Positions 1-11,702 of a stretch of DNA of 43,890 bases are shown piece after piece. Each line of letters starts with the position of its first letter. Positions within the stretch are counted from its first letter, which is position 1. The stretch comes from Symsagittifera roscoffensis (lineage: Eukaryota; Xenacoelomorpha; Acoela; Convolutidae), in NCBI RefSeq assembly GCF_963678635.1, contig NW_026971205.1, forward strand, positions 1-43,890, given 5' to 3'. Both the position numbers and the translations under genes were made by a program. The notes beneath the pieces were generated by a model, which was not told the DNA's origin, did not search any database, and worked only from the letters and a program-made list of their open reading frames with translations.

Positions 1-1130
1 AATGATCGGGATTTCGTCGGGCTGTATATATTTGTGTGGGACAATTAGTGGGCATGATTTATCAACGCTGAAGGTTTTGGTTAGTGGGCAGAATTTATAC
101 ATTTGTCTGATGGATCCTAGTTACGGATGATTCCTTGCATGTTAGTATTTTGATGCAATAAGTGAAGTTTAGAAAGAATGGTGAAGTTTATTTGTAAATA
201 ATAAATTGAAAACGATGTTGGAATTGTTAGTGATGTTGGATAAGTTTATAGTAAATGTATGTATGTGTTTGTTTAGTGCGTAACATGATGTCGTGTGAAC
301 AGTGTAATTTTCGTTCTTTGAATGTTAGGAAATGAGCTGTTAGCGAAAAATGATTGAGTTTGTTAAAGTATTAGTCGTAGGCTTGTGTATCGCAAAGTGC
401 TGCTCAAATGATTTAGTCGATTTTTTTTTTCATGCAATTTTGTGTAAAAACCTATCGTGATTTAATCTAGGAAGGTGTCTTTGTTTGTTCGTGTGATAGA
501 ATGATCATAGTGGTCAATAGAAAACGTATTAGTTTTTGGTGCGGTGAATCTTCTGAGTGTTTGCTTATAACAGATATTAGTGAATTGTTTTTCCGTGAGG
601 GCTGTTGTTAGGTGGTAAAGTCGGTATGGTTTAATTCGTTCTCGTCGGGAATGTTTTATAATGGTAGTGATAGTGGGTTACTAATGTGATAGAATGAAGG
701 CCGTAAAATCGAGTATGGCACATTTCGTTATCGTGGGGAGTGTTATAAAGTGGTTGTGATAGTGGGTTACTAAATTGACAGAATGAAGTCCATGAAAGTG
801 TGGGTCATAATACATGCTTTATCACATAATTACGTTATTCATTGTTTGGGTTTGAGTGAAACTAAATACATTGGGGGGAAAATGATAGACAAACTTGAAA
901 AAATTCTTTGGTGTTAGTGTGAAGTGGATGAGTTGTGAATGATTGAGCTGGTTGAGGGCTAGTAGAAATTGGAAATTTGAGTTTAAAAACTATGTGGGCT
1001 CGGTTTTCAGTTGAAGGTGTGGGTTTTGAGCAGTCTGAAGATGTGATGGATTTTGAGAGTTGGTAAATGGTTGTTTTGAGGTTGCATTAATTGTTGCTGA
1101 AGTGTTATGAAATTATCCAGTTCATTTTCT
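1..1130. other. G/T-rich stretch without recognisable gene
   Basis: No open frame of note on either strand. The plus strand is strongly G/T-rich, as in the adjoining retroelement whose coding strand is minus (A/C-rich), so this is probably the distal 3' part of that element. I could not identify an LTR, a polypurine tract or terminal TG/CA dinucleotides. Small diverged direct repeats are present: a ~20-bp motif beginning ttagtgggca at about 46 and 82, and the 88-bp-period duplication listed separately. Confidence 0.4.
638..794. repeat. Diverged 88-bp-period direct duplication
   Basis: Two neighbouring segments (about 638-706 and 726-794) share a core containing gtgatagtgggttactaa followed by a shared agaatgaag element. 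They differ by scattered substitutions and short indels. The copies are old and carry no coding potential. Confidence 0.6.
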
Positions 1131-1133
1131 GAT

Positions 1134-2340
1134 TCAGTATCTACGGGGCTGTTGTTGTCTGGCGGGTCGCTTGTTAAGAGGGAGTATATGGATGTCTGAT
1201 TTATATTGTGGTATGGAGTGTATGGATGTCTGAGTGTATTGAATGTCTGATTTAGAGTTTATACCTATTGATTGTAAATCGATATTAGGGTTACGGGCAA
1301 TAGCTCTAATACCTACTGGTGAGAATTTCTTTAGTGGATGCATAAGTGTAGGTTATGGTGTGAGGAGGTAAAGTTTATATCATCAGGGTTTAATTGTACT
1401 ACATTGTTGCTTTTTTCTGATCCAAATGGGACGGCTGCATCCCAACAATAAGTTCTTCTTGAGAGTGTGTCATTAAAATGTAATTTTTTAAATAGAATAT
1501 CGGGTTTATAGAATATCTCTTATCTTCAAAAACGTAGAATGGTGATACTTTTTTGGTACAGGTGTAATACCATATTTCCTTCATAATCAATAAATTTTGA
1601 ACTATTTCCTGATAAATAATATCCTGCAGAAGGGCTTTTTAGTACAGCAAGTGCAAGTGACTGTAAAAACTGTGCACGGTCATTTTGAAGTGTTTCTAGT
1701 TCTGATAAAGACATTCCTTGAAAATTTCTACTTACTGTGTAGTCTAATTTCATGTCTAAGTCATTGTCGTAGTAAATCGCATCAAAATAGGTGTTGTTCA
1801 TGAGTGATAGTTCTTGTAAACGTGTACTAATTTTGTCTTGAGGTTTAACTTTTCCACCAGTTCTTCCCCTGTTTTTGAGAAGTGTTGCTGGTATGTATGA
1901 GTGTTCATCTTGATTTGAAGGGTGATGTGTTAAGTATTCGATATTTATTAGTTTTCCTGTGTTCAAATCGAAACCTTGTTCGTGTTTGACACGAATTTTT
2001 GAGTATTGTGTTTTATAAAGTGGCGTACTATATTTTCAAGTGAGTTCTGTTTCCGGTTAGATTTGAGATAGTGTCAGCCTGTTTTCTATATTGGGTTTAT
2101 TTTTAAATTTATAATCGTATTGTCTAATTTTTTATGAGGGATGGATTAAAAACTACTTTTCGGATGAAATTTTATCATTCTAGCGTGTAGTCTTGCTACT
2201 TGAAATGTGGTATAAGTGTCTTCGGGGAACCAAACAATAGTTGCTTGTGTTCGTGTAGTTGGATCATAGTATCCTTGGTCGTTTTTACAAGGTATTCGTA
2301 TTCCTTGATAAAGTATTGTGTCATTTTTTAAATCTCGTGT
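1134..2340 (-). pseudogene. Envelope-type glycoprotein relic of LTR retroelement, distal part
   Basis: Minus-strand coding debris reading from about 2300 down to 1134 in several frames. Frames seen are 1526-1966 (146 codons), 1399-1590 (63 codons) and 1134-1343 (69 codons), none with a convincing ATG. Near 2270-2150 the minus strand reads a Tyr/Asp/Pro/Thr-rich segment (DPTTRTQATIVWFPEDTY). Further on come the segments SLSELETLQNDRAQF and AGYYLSGNSSKFIDYEGN, then a CTKK segment and an NPIFYLKNY segment. I read these as the middle and end of an envelope-like glycoprotein of an env-bearing Ty3/gypsy-type element, from general resemblance of segment order and from the position after pol. The assignment is inference. 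The gene is dead: the frames are shifted against each other, and an inverted repeat separates this part from the envelope N-terminal part. Confidence 0.6.
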
Positions 2341-2452
2341 AGGATACCATGAAATAATGTTTTTTGATTGGAAAATTCAACCAGAGAAAATTACAATTAT
2401 ATGTTTTTCTAGTTGTATTTTCCAATCAAAAAACATTATTTCATGGTATCCT
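2341..2452. repeat. Perfect 36-bp inverted repeat (long hairpin)
   Basis: Positions 2341-2376 are the exact reverse complement of 2417-2452 (36 of 36). Imperfect pairing continues about 14 nt inward, leaving a short AT-rich loop near 2391-2403. It interrupts envelope-type coding sequence between the block ending near 2480 and the block beginning near 2300. The second copy of the surrounding duplicated unit does not contain it. It may be a fold-back/MITE-like insertion or a local inverted duplication. No target-site duplication is obvious. Confidence 0.9.
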
Positions 2453-4735
2453 TCAATTTTAGTGTCCGCTTTGCAATTTCAGTGGTTATTTATACCGAAG
2501 TTTGGTATCCAAATATAATCAAGGAGGTCATAAGTTAATCGTCCAAGTGCTCCGTGAAATGGAAATTTGTCGTCTATTTTTAGATGGCCTTGGTATCTTT
2601 CAATCTCGGCCTGATGTGCAGAGTCTGGGAAAACATGAAAAATTACCAGTTTTCTATTTGTGCCTTTGTTTGTTGTAAGTTTTAATCGGCTCAATTAGTT
2701 TTTACAGTCTTCAGGGTTAAAATGTAATAGTGGCTCTATGTTGCTTTGATAGAAAGATTCGTGATCGACTCTATTTTTATTTCCGCTCGAAACTTGAGAG
2801 CAATGTACTTTTTTCTCGGAAAAGGTTGCTGTGAATTTATATCCTGTTAATGTTGTAGCTCGGGCTTTTGTGAAAAATGTGGCTATTTTGTTTGTTGTTT
2901 CAATTTCTTGTGGTTCGGATTCACATTGAGTTACTTGATTTATTGCGTTTTTGTGTAGTGTTTTTTGTTCATTTTCTTCACAGTCCTAGTATGTGACTTG
3001 TAAATCTTGGGGTCTTGTTAGGTGAGAAGGGTTGGAATTCTTGGGTTCCGAAATAATAAAAGGAAGTAGGGTGTGAAAAAAAGAGTATTCTTAAAAATAC
3101 ATGTGTAAGATAGTCCTGAATACGGATTATAGAATATAATATATCCTGGTGTCTTTTTTGTGTATCTATCCTAACTAAAGATAATTTCTGTTGTGATGAA
3201 TGGCGGAGGTCATGATTGCGCTGTTATATTTGGTGGAGCTAGTGGTAAAGGATGATGAAGTAAATTGTTTAATTTTAATGTGATTTCAAATTTGAGTGTC
3301 AAATTATCCTGTGTAAGTATTTGTATGTTGTGTTCTTGTATATCTTTATGAATATCGTGTCGTTATTGTCGTTATCTGCGTTATCTGTTTAGTGCCCAAT
3401 TGTGTAGTCTATTACTATCGTGTTGTTGAGCAAATAATGGAAGGGAGTGCTACGAATGTAATCCAATCTAATCGTAGGGGTATGTTATTGGTTGAATTTT
3501 CTCGAGATCTGTAGAAAAATTTGGAGGGAATTGTGTTTGTGAGATCATGCTTAAGGAAGGGGTTGAGGGGAGTGAAAGTGTTTCCGCTAGAGACAAAAAT
3601 GTGTCAGATTAAACGTCTATTAGATCGTTCACTAAATTTGGTTCAATTTGAGTGAAAACTTGTGTCTTCCAATATGGGAGATGTTCTGTAGTAGCTGGGG
3701 GATTAAAAGGATTTTCTCGAAATTGTTCAGATGTAGGGGTTGAACCTAAATAATCTGATGGTATGTTTGATGTGTTTTGGTTGTGATGCGGTCTGGGGAG
3801 TACTTGGTCTATGGGATTTGTTGTTGGTGAATGAGGTATGTTGAATTGAACTCTGGGAACTTGCAAAGTTCTAATTCGTCTTGGATGTACAACTTGTCTG
3901 TTTATTTCGAGCGTGTTTTGATTTTGACTTTGGTGTCTTGCTCTATTATGATCTTGTTGGAGAGGGGGTATATGTTATATACTGGTTCGTATTGTGGTTT
4001 GCTAATAGATGCTTGGCGAATTACTGGTTCTAGTGGTTTGGACAATCGTGCCTGTCTTTCTTCAAATGTGTATGGATTGTCTTGAAAAGAGATGCGTGTT
4101 GATGATTGGGGGTTGTTTGTTTCACTATTTGTAGGTTTTGTTGGAGGTTCTTGAGATGCTGTTGGTTAAGAACGCTGTGGGGGTTGTTGATTAGCAGTTA
4201 TGGAAAAATTTTGAATAATTACTTATTTACGAAGAAGTTTTATGTTTATTGTAATATTCTTTGATGAAAGGGATTAAAAGTATCGTTGCTAATGCGAAAG
4301 TTAAGATAGCTTTTTTATACATTTGCATACTGTCATTATGAGGGATGTCAGAAATGTGAGAAAAAATGTAAAAAGAAGAAGAACATCTGTTTTACTGAAT
4401 AGATGTTGGAACATTTAGATAGTTATTGAAATATCGTACCTGAGGATGTGGTCAAGGATTTTTGAAAAATTAATGTAGGTTTGGTTTAGAGAAAAAAAGA
4501 TAAAAAAATTGCAAAAAATTATCAGGAGGAGGATGAAAATTTCTAGGGTATCAGGATTATACAAAAAATGGAAAAAAAATGAATTGATTGAAAAAAAGTT
4601 TAAAAGTATATCTTGAAAATGGCTGACTGTTTGTGAAAGAAGCATTCGAAGAAATGATTCGTTCCGTCGAACTATTTTTTTGTTTTTTGAGGCTTAATTT
4701 GAGTGTGGTCGGATTATTTATGGGTTTATTCTAAT
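2453..4735 (-). pseudogene. Duplicated envelope-region unit, copy 1
   Basis: Minus-strand relic; order from high to low coordinates. A hydrophobic segment (4415-4645, containing LEIFILLLIIFCNFFIFF) suggests a membrane span. A second hydrophobic stretch follows (around 4330-4250, FALATILLIPF). Then comes a Pro/Ser/Thr/Asn-rich frame (3609-3866, with EPNLVND near its end). Last is a Cys-containing ectodomain-like part (about 3150-2480) ending in GALGRLTYDLLDYIWIPNF. The proline-rich and IWIP-containing segments recur in copy 2 at 4736-6850. Stops and frameshifts are frequent. I interpret it as membrane-proximal plus N-terminal ectodomain parts of the retroelement envelope. The family is inferred from context, not from a database match. 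Confidence 0.6.
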
Positions 4736-6850
4736 GTGTGGTATCCAAATTTTATCATGAAGATTGTATGTTAGTCTTCAGTGTGCTCCATGGAAAGAAA
4801 ATTTGGTATCTAGTGGTTTGTGACCTTGGTGTTTTTCAAGTTCGGCTTGATGTGCTACGTCTGGAAAAACTTGAAAATTTACAAGTTTTCTGTTTGAGCC
4901 TAGATTTGGTGTAAATTTTAGTCGTTTTAGTTCGTTTTGCAGTCTTCAGGAATGAGGGGTAACAATCTTTCGATGTTACTTTGGTAGAAAGATTCGTGGT
5001 CTAATCTGTTTTTATTTCCGTTTGAAACTTGTGAACAGTGTACTTTCTTTTCGGAAAATGTTGCTGTAAGTTTGTATCCTGTAGTAGTGTCGCTCAGGTT
5101 TTTGAGTATAATGTAGCTATTACATTTGGGGTTTCTTTAGCTTGTGGTTCGAATTCACATTAGGTTACTGGATTGATAGCATTTTCATGTAATGTTTTTT
5201 GTTCGTTTTCTTCACAATCGTAGTGTATTAGTAATAAATCTTGAGGTCCTGTGCGAGGAGAAGGATTTTGGTTTGGTTCAGCAAAAATGAGAAAAGAGGT
5301 GTTGAAATGTGAATATCCAGAGAATGTACTCGTGTATGATAACCCTGAGTATGGGTTATAAAAAATCATATATCCGATTGTCTTTTTTGTATATCTATCG
5401 TATTTATATATTATTTCTGTTGTTATAAATGGAGGAGGTAAAGATTGAGCTGCTATATTAGGAGGGGCTAATGGAAATGGGTGTTGAACAATGTTATTTA
5501 GTCTGACTGTAAGTTCGAATTTTAGTGTGAGACTACTTTGTTGTAGTATTTGGATGTTACGTTCTTGTATATCTTTGTGGATATCTTGTCGATATTGTAA
5601 TCTATATAGTGTCGGCTACTCTCTTTATGTTGACCAAATAATGGTGGTAGTGCTACGAATGTATTCCAATCTAATCGTAGTGGTATATTATGAGATGATT
5701 GTTCTTGATATCGTGAATCAAGATTTGTAGGAAAGTTTAGGGGAAAAGTTGTTGGTGATATTTGATTTAAAGAAGGTGTTGAAGGGAGGGAAAGTGTTTC
5801 AGGTAATGGCAAAGATGCTTCTGATGAGTTGTATACAGGGTCATTTACTAAGTTGGGTTCACCTTGAGTAAAAGCTTGTGTCATCCAATATGGAAGATGT
5901 TGTGTTGAAGTTGACCGATTGAATGGATTTTCACGAACTTGTTCGTATGTAGGGGTTGAACCTAAAAAATCCGCTGATATATTTGGGATATTTTTTTCTG
6001 AGGTAGTTTGGGGTTACCTTGAGTTGTACTAGTGGATAAATCTAGAGGATTTGCTTTTGGTGACGAGGTTGTATTGAAATGAACTCTGGGAGTTGCAAAA
6101 TTTCTATTTCGTTTTGGGTGTGTAATTTGTTTATTTGTTGTGGGTGTATTTTGGTTTTGGCTTGGATGTCTTGTTTTGTTAAGGTCTTGTTGGAGAGAAG
6201 GGTATATGTTATGTATGCGTTGGTATTGTGGTTCGCTTAGAGGTGCGTGGCGAACTACAGGTTCTAAAGGTTCTGACAATAGTGAGTGTCTTTCTTTACA
6301 GGTGTATGGTTTTCTTGAAATGAAATGTGTGTTGATAATGTAGGGCGGTTTGTTTGACTGTTTGTAGGTGTTGTTGGAGGTTTTTAGGATGTTGTAGTCG
6401 GTGGGACTGTTGTGTGGGTTGTTGATTTTTTACTTGCAAAATTTTTTACTTATGAAGAATTTTTATGTTGTGTAATATTCTTCGATGAAAAAAATAAAAG
6501 AGTTTTTGCTAATGCAAAAATTATTATTGCCTTTCTTTATACGTTTGCATTTTGTCATAGGTCAAGGATTTTTGCAAAGTTGATGTAGGTTTTTATTAGG
6601 GAATGAAAAATGATGAAAAACCGCAAATAATTATTAGGAGAAGGATAAATATTTCAAGGGTATCAGCAATAAAATTCATACTAATTTTGAAAACAGTGGA
6701 AATTATTGGTTTGACAAAATTTGTTCAAGAATGTTTACTGTTTGAGAAAGAAACATTGAAGAAGTGATTCGTTTTGTCGAGCTATTTTTGTTTTTTTAGG
6801 TCTAAGTTCGAGTGTGGTCGGATTATTTTTTGATTTTTGACAAGTGGGTT
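2480..6850. repeat. Direct tandem duplication, ~2.2 kb period
   Basis: Matching landmarks: ggtatccaaa at 2506 and 4740; a heptad region with gtcaaggatttttg at 4452 and 6556; gagtgtggtcggattatt near 4700 and 6812. Spacing is 2234 bp at one end and about 2112 bp at the other because of indels. Divergence is high, well above that of the X and Y repeats further right, so this is the older event. Confidence 0.85.
4736..6850 (-). pseudogene. Duplicated envelope-region unit, copy 2
   Basis: Second, diverged copy of the preceding unit on the minus strand. Frames visible: 5962-6279 (Pro/Asn/Thr-rich, 105 codons, containing APLSEPQYQRIHNIYPS), 5522-5884 (120 codons, with EPNLVNDP and RLDWNTFVALPPLFG), and an ectodomain-like part near 5400-4740 ending in DKIWIPHI. 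The corresponding ends of copies 1 and 2 lie 2.11-2.23 kb apart. Indels and substitutions are many, so the duplication is old. Copy 2 joins the integrase side at about 6.85 kb and copy 1 joins the distal envelope part at about 2.3 kb, so the original element had one such unit. Confidence 0.6.
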
Positions 6851-7570
6851 GGATACAGGCAATTTTTGCTGAGGGGTAGTTTGGAGGTCTTAAAAAAAGT
6901 CTGTTTATTTTTGTTTTTATTTACAGGATGATTGGAGATATTTAAGAGTTATTCGTACTTTAGGCTAAATGATCATGCGTTCTTTCTTCTTTTGGCTAAT
7001 TTATTATTTTTTCGCGAGGGAATTTTGAGGTCTAAGTCGGGGCAATAATGTTGATCTTTGTTCTAGTAGATAGGGGAAGGTTGTAATATTTAGACTTTTC
7101 TTATTTCGGTTGTCAAAAATGAGCTGGTTGCTTATTTTGAACCTGGATGTCTTTTAGTTATAGTTATATATACGCTTGAAGGTTGTAATTTGTCGGCTAA
7201 AGAAAATGTGTCAAAACGGAGGTGAGGTTTTAGGAAGGTTCTGATTGGCTGAAATTGATCTAGTTTGTTCAAAAATTTTCAGCTTTTCCTGAGAAAATGG
7301 AGAAAAGATTTTCGTAGAAGTTAAAATGATAATTAATTTGGAATTGGTTTCTGAAATTCAACTTTCATTAATATTTTAGATTGTGGAATGAAGGTTTTGT
7401 AATTGTTTCGTGGCGGATTTTGAAGTCGTGAAGATTGTCTATGTTGAGCTTTTTTACATTTTGTGCCAAGATCTTTTCTTCTAATTTTTGCTTTTTCCTT
7501 TGTTTTTGAGATATCCGTTTATCGTCTAAGTCTTGGGATATTGGTTGGGTAGTTTCTTAACCTTTTTGTT
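6851..7570. other. Retroelement interior without clear coding
   Basis: Lies between the integrase relic and the envelope-region duplication. Minus-strand translation gives only short Lys/Pro-rich fragments broken by stops. It is probably the decayed C-terminal tail of pol and the pol-env spacer. No repeat or structured element was seen. Confidence 0.4.
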
Positions 7571-8733
7571 CTAAAGGTTTTGGGGTATAGTTTGTGTCAT
7601 TTGTTTGATTATGGTTAATATCTGACTTGTCGTGAACAATTTTGAGTCCTGTAAAGGAGTATAACTGTGTGAGTTCGTGAAGAGCGTATTCTTTTGGGTA
7701 GTAGGGTAGGATATTGTTTCTATGTTGAACATTTTCTTTTTTTGAATCAATAAAATTGTAGGTGACATCGGTGGGTTTATCTTTTATTTGAAATGGTCGT
7801 TTTCGGAGTGGTTGTAGTTTTTTAGAAATTTATCTTTGTGTTACAAAATTTGGCATTAAAACATAAGTTCCAATTTTTAAGTTTGTAGCTGGTGTGAATC
7901 GAGAACTTAATTGTGAACTAATATTTTATTTTTGTAATTATTTTTGGCTACTTTTTGATAAATTTTTTTATAATTTTTATCTCTATTTAAAATCTATTCG
8001 TTGTGTGTACCAGAGGCTAGTTTTAAAATTTGAAAATGATCTTAATCGTGTGTATGTAGTGGTAGAATATAACATTGATTCTTTTATGGGTTGGCAATAA
8101 CTTTGTGTGTTTTTTGAAGAATTTGCTGTGAACATTATTGGTTTTCGTGGTTTTTGACTTAAAATTTTTTCATAGGGTGATAGTCCTCAAGTTGTTGTTA
8201 TTTGTGAATTGTAAATTAAGGGGAATAAATTTATATCTGTTGTCATTTCAGTATATCGTGTATAATTTCCGTTTATGATACATCTGAGGTTTTCTTGTAA
8301 TGAACGGTTCAAAGTGCTTGAGATGTACGTGGCATAGTGTGATTATTTCATTGTTGGAAGAAAAATATTTTCAACTTTCTTTTTTGATAGAGGTATGGTA
8401 TCTACAGGGTCATCGAGGTTAAAGACTTGATTTATCGTGTACTTTGAATCAATGTCTGGAGGTCCTGATAAATGGATATTATCAGTTGGGTTATTTTTCT
8501 AAAAAGGGAATATGTCTGTATTGTAAGGTTTTTGTGTGAGTGGTTTTTGTTGTGTATTGTTTCTAATCCATGATGAATATGGTATTGGTTTAAATGTATT
8601 TTTTCCTAATAGATCCACTTCCTAGTGATTATTTTGACGAGCTAAATATAGTGGAAAGTGTTGCAAGTTATTTCTTTGTGGTTGAAAAATATCAGTTTTC
8701 ACTGAATATTTGCATTCTAACCGTGGCGAGGTT
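7571..8733 (-). pseudogene. Retroelement integrase relic (Ty3/gypsy-type pol)
   Basis: Directly follows the RNase H relic on the minus strand. At about 8187-8138 the minus strand reads GLSPYEKILSQKPRKPI. This fits the conserved end of the catalytic core of retroelement integrases, where a G-x-S/T-P-Y/F-E motif precedes K-P. Upstream (about 8450-8350) comes DDPVDTIPLSKKKVENIF. Downstream (7571-7768) is a 65-codon frame that would belong to the integrase C-terminal tail. The catalytic D-D-E residues could not be aligned with confidence. Multiple stops and frame changes show it is inactive. Confidence 0.6.
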
Positions 8734-9826
8734 TCATGTTTTGCAAGAAAAAAACTTAATATTTTGTGGTACTTCCACTGTTGTTTTTCTTGTTAATATT
8801 TCAGGCGGTGTATTTTTACTGAGAGTATTGAGTAGTGCAAAGTTTTTACCTGCTGTCCAAACTATATATAAGTTTGGAAATTTCATTAAAATCAAATGAA
8901 ATCTGAAAACTCTATGGTTTGGATTTGATTTCTGGCTAAAAAGAAAAACTATGGGTTTTTGGTCTGTAAATAGAACTGTTGGATGTTTTGATCCAAGTAT
9001 TAAAAATTCATACTCTGTGAGGGTGTATATTATGGCTCTGCATTCTCTCATGAGTGTAGAGAGTCTAAGTTCAGCTTGTGTAGATAATTTTAAGTTTGCT
9101 GAAATAAGGTTAATTTCATTCGTTCCGTTGTGTGATTGTAATAATGCTGCGCCAATGCAAAAATAGAGGCGTCGCACATAGCATAAACTGGTTGGTCTGG
9201 ATCTGGAATTACGTTTGAAGTTTGTTCTGTGAGAATTGTTTTTTTTTCTTCAAATTGCTTTAGGTGTTCAATTGTCCATTCAAAATTGTTTCTTTTGTCT
9301 AAGAATGTTATAGAATGGTCTTAAATATAATTACTTTATTATACTTAATTACTTAAGAAATTTAGCATTCCAAGAAATTCTTGTATTTTCTTTTTAATGG
9401 AAGGAGGTTGGAGTTTTTGAATTGCGTCTATGCGGTATTTTAATGGTGTTATAGTAATTATTTCTATATTGTGTCCAAGGAATTTTTAACGGATTAGAAA
9501 AAAATGTGATTTACCCGGGGCTGCTTCTTATTTTCTTTAAGTATTATCTTTGGTATTTTTCTAAGGCAATGAACATATTGTCTTTCGTTTGTGATTGCTT
9601 GAAAACATCGTCTAACTTTGTTATTGCGTTTTTGTTAAGTATGAGTGGTCGAAAAATTTTAATTGATTTTAATTTTGATTTTGTGAATGTGAGTAAGTCT
9701 GGTTATTCATGTTTGGGGGTTTTTGTGTTTTTGATTTTGCAACATAGTTATAATTATGTTCTGAGAAACTATTTCAATGGGATATTTTTTGTTGATGTGA
9801 TTGCCTCGATGTCTTTATTGGTCTAA
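8734..9826 (-). pseudogene. Retroelement reverse transcriptase and RNase H relic
   Basis: The clearest part of the retroelement. From about 9500 to 9370 the minus strand reads FLGHNIEIITITPLKYRID, then AIQKLQPPSIKKKIQEFLGM. This is the RT thumb/connection region typical of Ty3/gypsy pol. A DAS motif (CDASIFALA) near 9185 marks the start of RNase H in a different frame. The frame 8734-9177 (147 codons) then carries STLMRECRAIIYTLTEYEF, LFTDQKPIVFLF and IVWTAGKN, the RNase H acidic/His region. The polymerase active-site segment upstream (9.5-9.82 kb) is too decayed to read. Stops and shifts occur throughout, so it is a dead copy. Confidence 0.85.
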
Positions 9827-10882
9827 ATGTTTGGTAGTCCATTTGTGAGTAATCCAACGGAGGGTTTTACTGTGGATTGTATGGTTGTTTGTGGTAATGC
9901 TGTATTTTTCTTTATTGGAATTGTAAGTGTAGGTTGAATAGGTGAATTACTTTGTTGTGTTGTTTTTATCATTGTTTCAACTATTTTGTCGCTTACGAAA
10001 TGTGATAGAGTTTGAATATCTTGTTGAGTAAGACTTTTTGTTCCGTTTAGATTTTCTTGGTTAATGAATGTTGAGTTTAAAGTATTGTTTCCTGTTCTAT
10101 CCGTGAACAATGAATTATAGTGTAGAAGTGTTGCGTCAACAGTAAGTGGTTATACTCTTATATAATCTTTATGGATAGAAACTGTGACAATTGCCTGACC
10201 TGATATATCAGTTGGTATAATGATAAGTGATTGGTGAGACCAATACGGGTTCCAAACATAATCTATGTGTTCTGCTGGTATAGATTCGTCATCTGTATTC
10301 TCTGGTCTGGTCAAATTTTTTTCTTGCTAGTGATATGAGATCAATGTTGTGGGAAAAATAGTCAATTATGAACCATGCTAAATTTTTTTTTAGGTCTCGC
10401 TTAACATTTTGTGATACATCATTATTGGTGAAAATTTCACGTATTGCATTTAACAATTTTGAGAAAATGTTCATTTCCTGCCTTACAGTTGTGTGTCGAG
10501 ATGTATAAACTGTTGAGTCGCCTTGTGGTTCTTTCAATTTTTTTATAGATAGATAGCTATAAAAAACTGAGAATACACTGTTTGTGAAAATCGAATTGGT
10601 TTTTTGTGAGTTTTGGTGTTGTATATATTTTTTGTACTCTGTGAAAACTTTTGAGAACTCTATGTCTATATCGTCTGTTTGTACATGATATTTTTTCTGG
10701 TTTGGATTTGGTAAAGTTATTTCGATTGTTAAAATTCCATAATATGATTTGATTTTGCATATATCCTTGAGATAGTGGTCAAAGATTTGCCGTTTTTTTC
10801 TTACTTCGGGAAATTCTTGCATACATGGGCTATTTCTTTCAAAAAATTTACAATTAAGTTGTGGCAAAATTATACTTGTCAT
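9823..10882 (-). pseudogene. gag-like relic of the retroelement, C-terminal half
   Basis: Two minus-strand frames. 10289-10882 starts with ATG at 10882 and gives 197 codons ending in TGA. It is rich in Lys/Ile/Tyr/Asn with no zinc knuckle (CCHC). 9823-10110 gives 95 codons, lacks an ATG and is Thr/Gln/Asn-rich (SLTQQDIQTLSHFVSDKI). Between them a third stretch (containing HIDYVWNPYWSHQSLIIIP) is readable with one stop near 10150. Its position immediately before RT supports a structural gag-like protein. I do not recognise the sequence itself, and a host gene remnant is possible. Confidence 0.45.
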
Positions 10883-11702
10883 CGGGCGGGATCAGCCTAT
10901 GGATATATGATAAATGGGAGTATTGAACGTTCTTTGAAATTTTTGTTATATTCATTCATGTTTGCATCGTAAAACTGTTAGCGTGAAACATTCAATGTGT
11001 CTTATTGGTTGATTCCACTTATACAGACGTATTGGTTTGTTTATATATGATTTTGTAATTCTGCGAAAAATACTTGATCGTCAATTTAATCATTTTTATT
11101 TATTGATTTTTTTGAATCCTGGAGTTCTTTTATGTTGGTCTTTTCTGATTCTGAGACTGCGTTTCTTCGTTTTGAAAATCTTTTTCTGATAATTTGCTTC
11201 TGTTTATTTATGATTTTTTTTCTAGTGTTTGTCTTTTCATCCTTATATATCCTATTCTCTGTCTATGTGGTGTGATTACAAGGTCATATCTTTCGTTGTT
11301 TATACACAATTATCTAACACGATTGTTTGTTGATTACCTAGATTATCTCTTGACATAAGGTTTAGGATGATGGATGCAATATTCGGCTTAGAAATTTTAA
11401 TTTCTATAATTGTTCTTTTCTTACGCGTTTTGTGTGGTTTAGCCTGGGTCAATTAAAAGGATGGGTTCAAATGAAGGATAAGTAACCGATTTTCTGCACT
11501 GTTTACCTTAATTAAAATGATTAGCTCTTTGAAAAATTTCCATTAATCCTGGGTTGTTGATAAAGGTTGGATAGACAGGCTGGGAGAGAAAAGTATATTG
11601 AATCATCGGAATGGTATCGTCGGAATGATATAATCGACGTTTGAGGTCGTTAGACACTGAATAAATGTGGGAGGGGAGAACAAATTGTTCTATTTGATCC
11701 AA
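10883..11702 (-). pseudogene. gag-like relic, upstream part
   Basis: Two readable minus-strand blocks. 11508-11702 (64 codons, no ATG) includes LPSHIYSVSNDLKRRLYHS. Around 11294-11085 a run of about 70 codons begins ERYDLVITPHRQRIGYIRMK and is very basic (many Lys/Arg/Gln). Both end in stops. They lie upstream of the gag-like frames in the same orientation and may be their N-terminal part. Function is not recognised. Confidence 0.35.

Noticed and set aside
8594-9166. Plus-strand frames 8594-8899 and 8951-9166
   Set aside because: Antisense shadows of the RT/RNase H relic.
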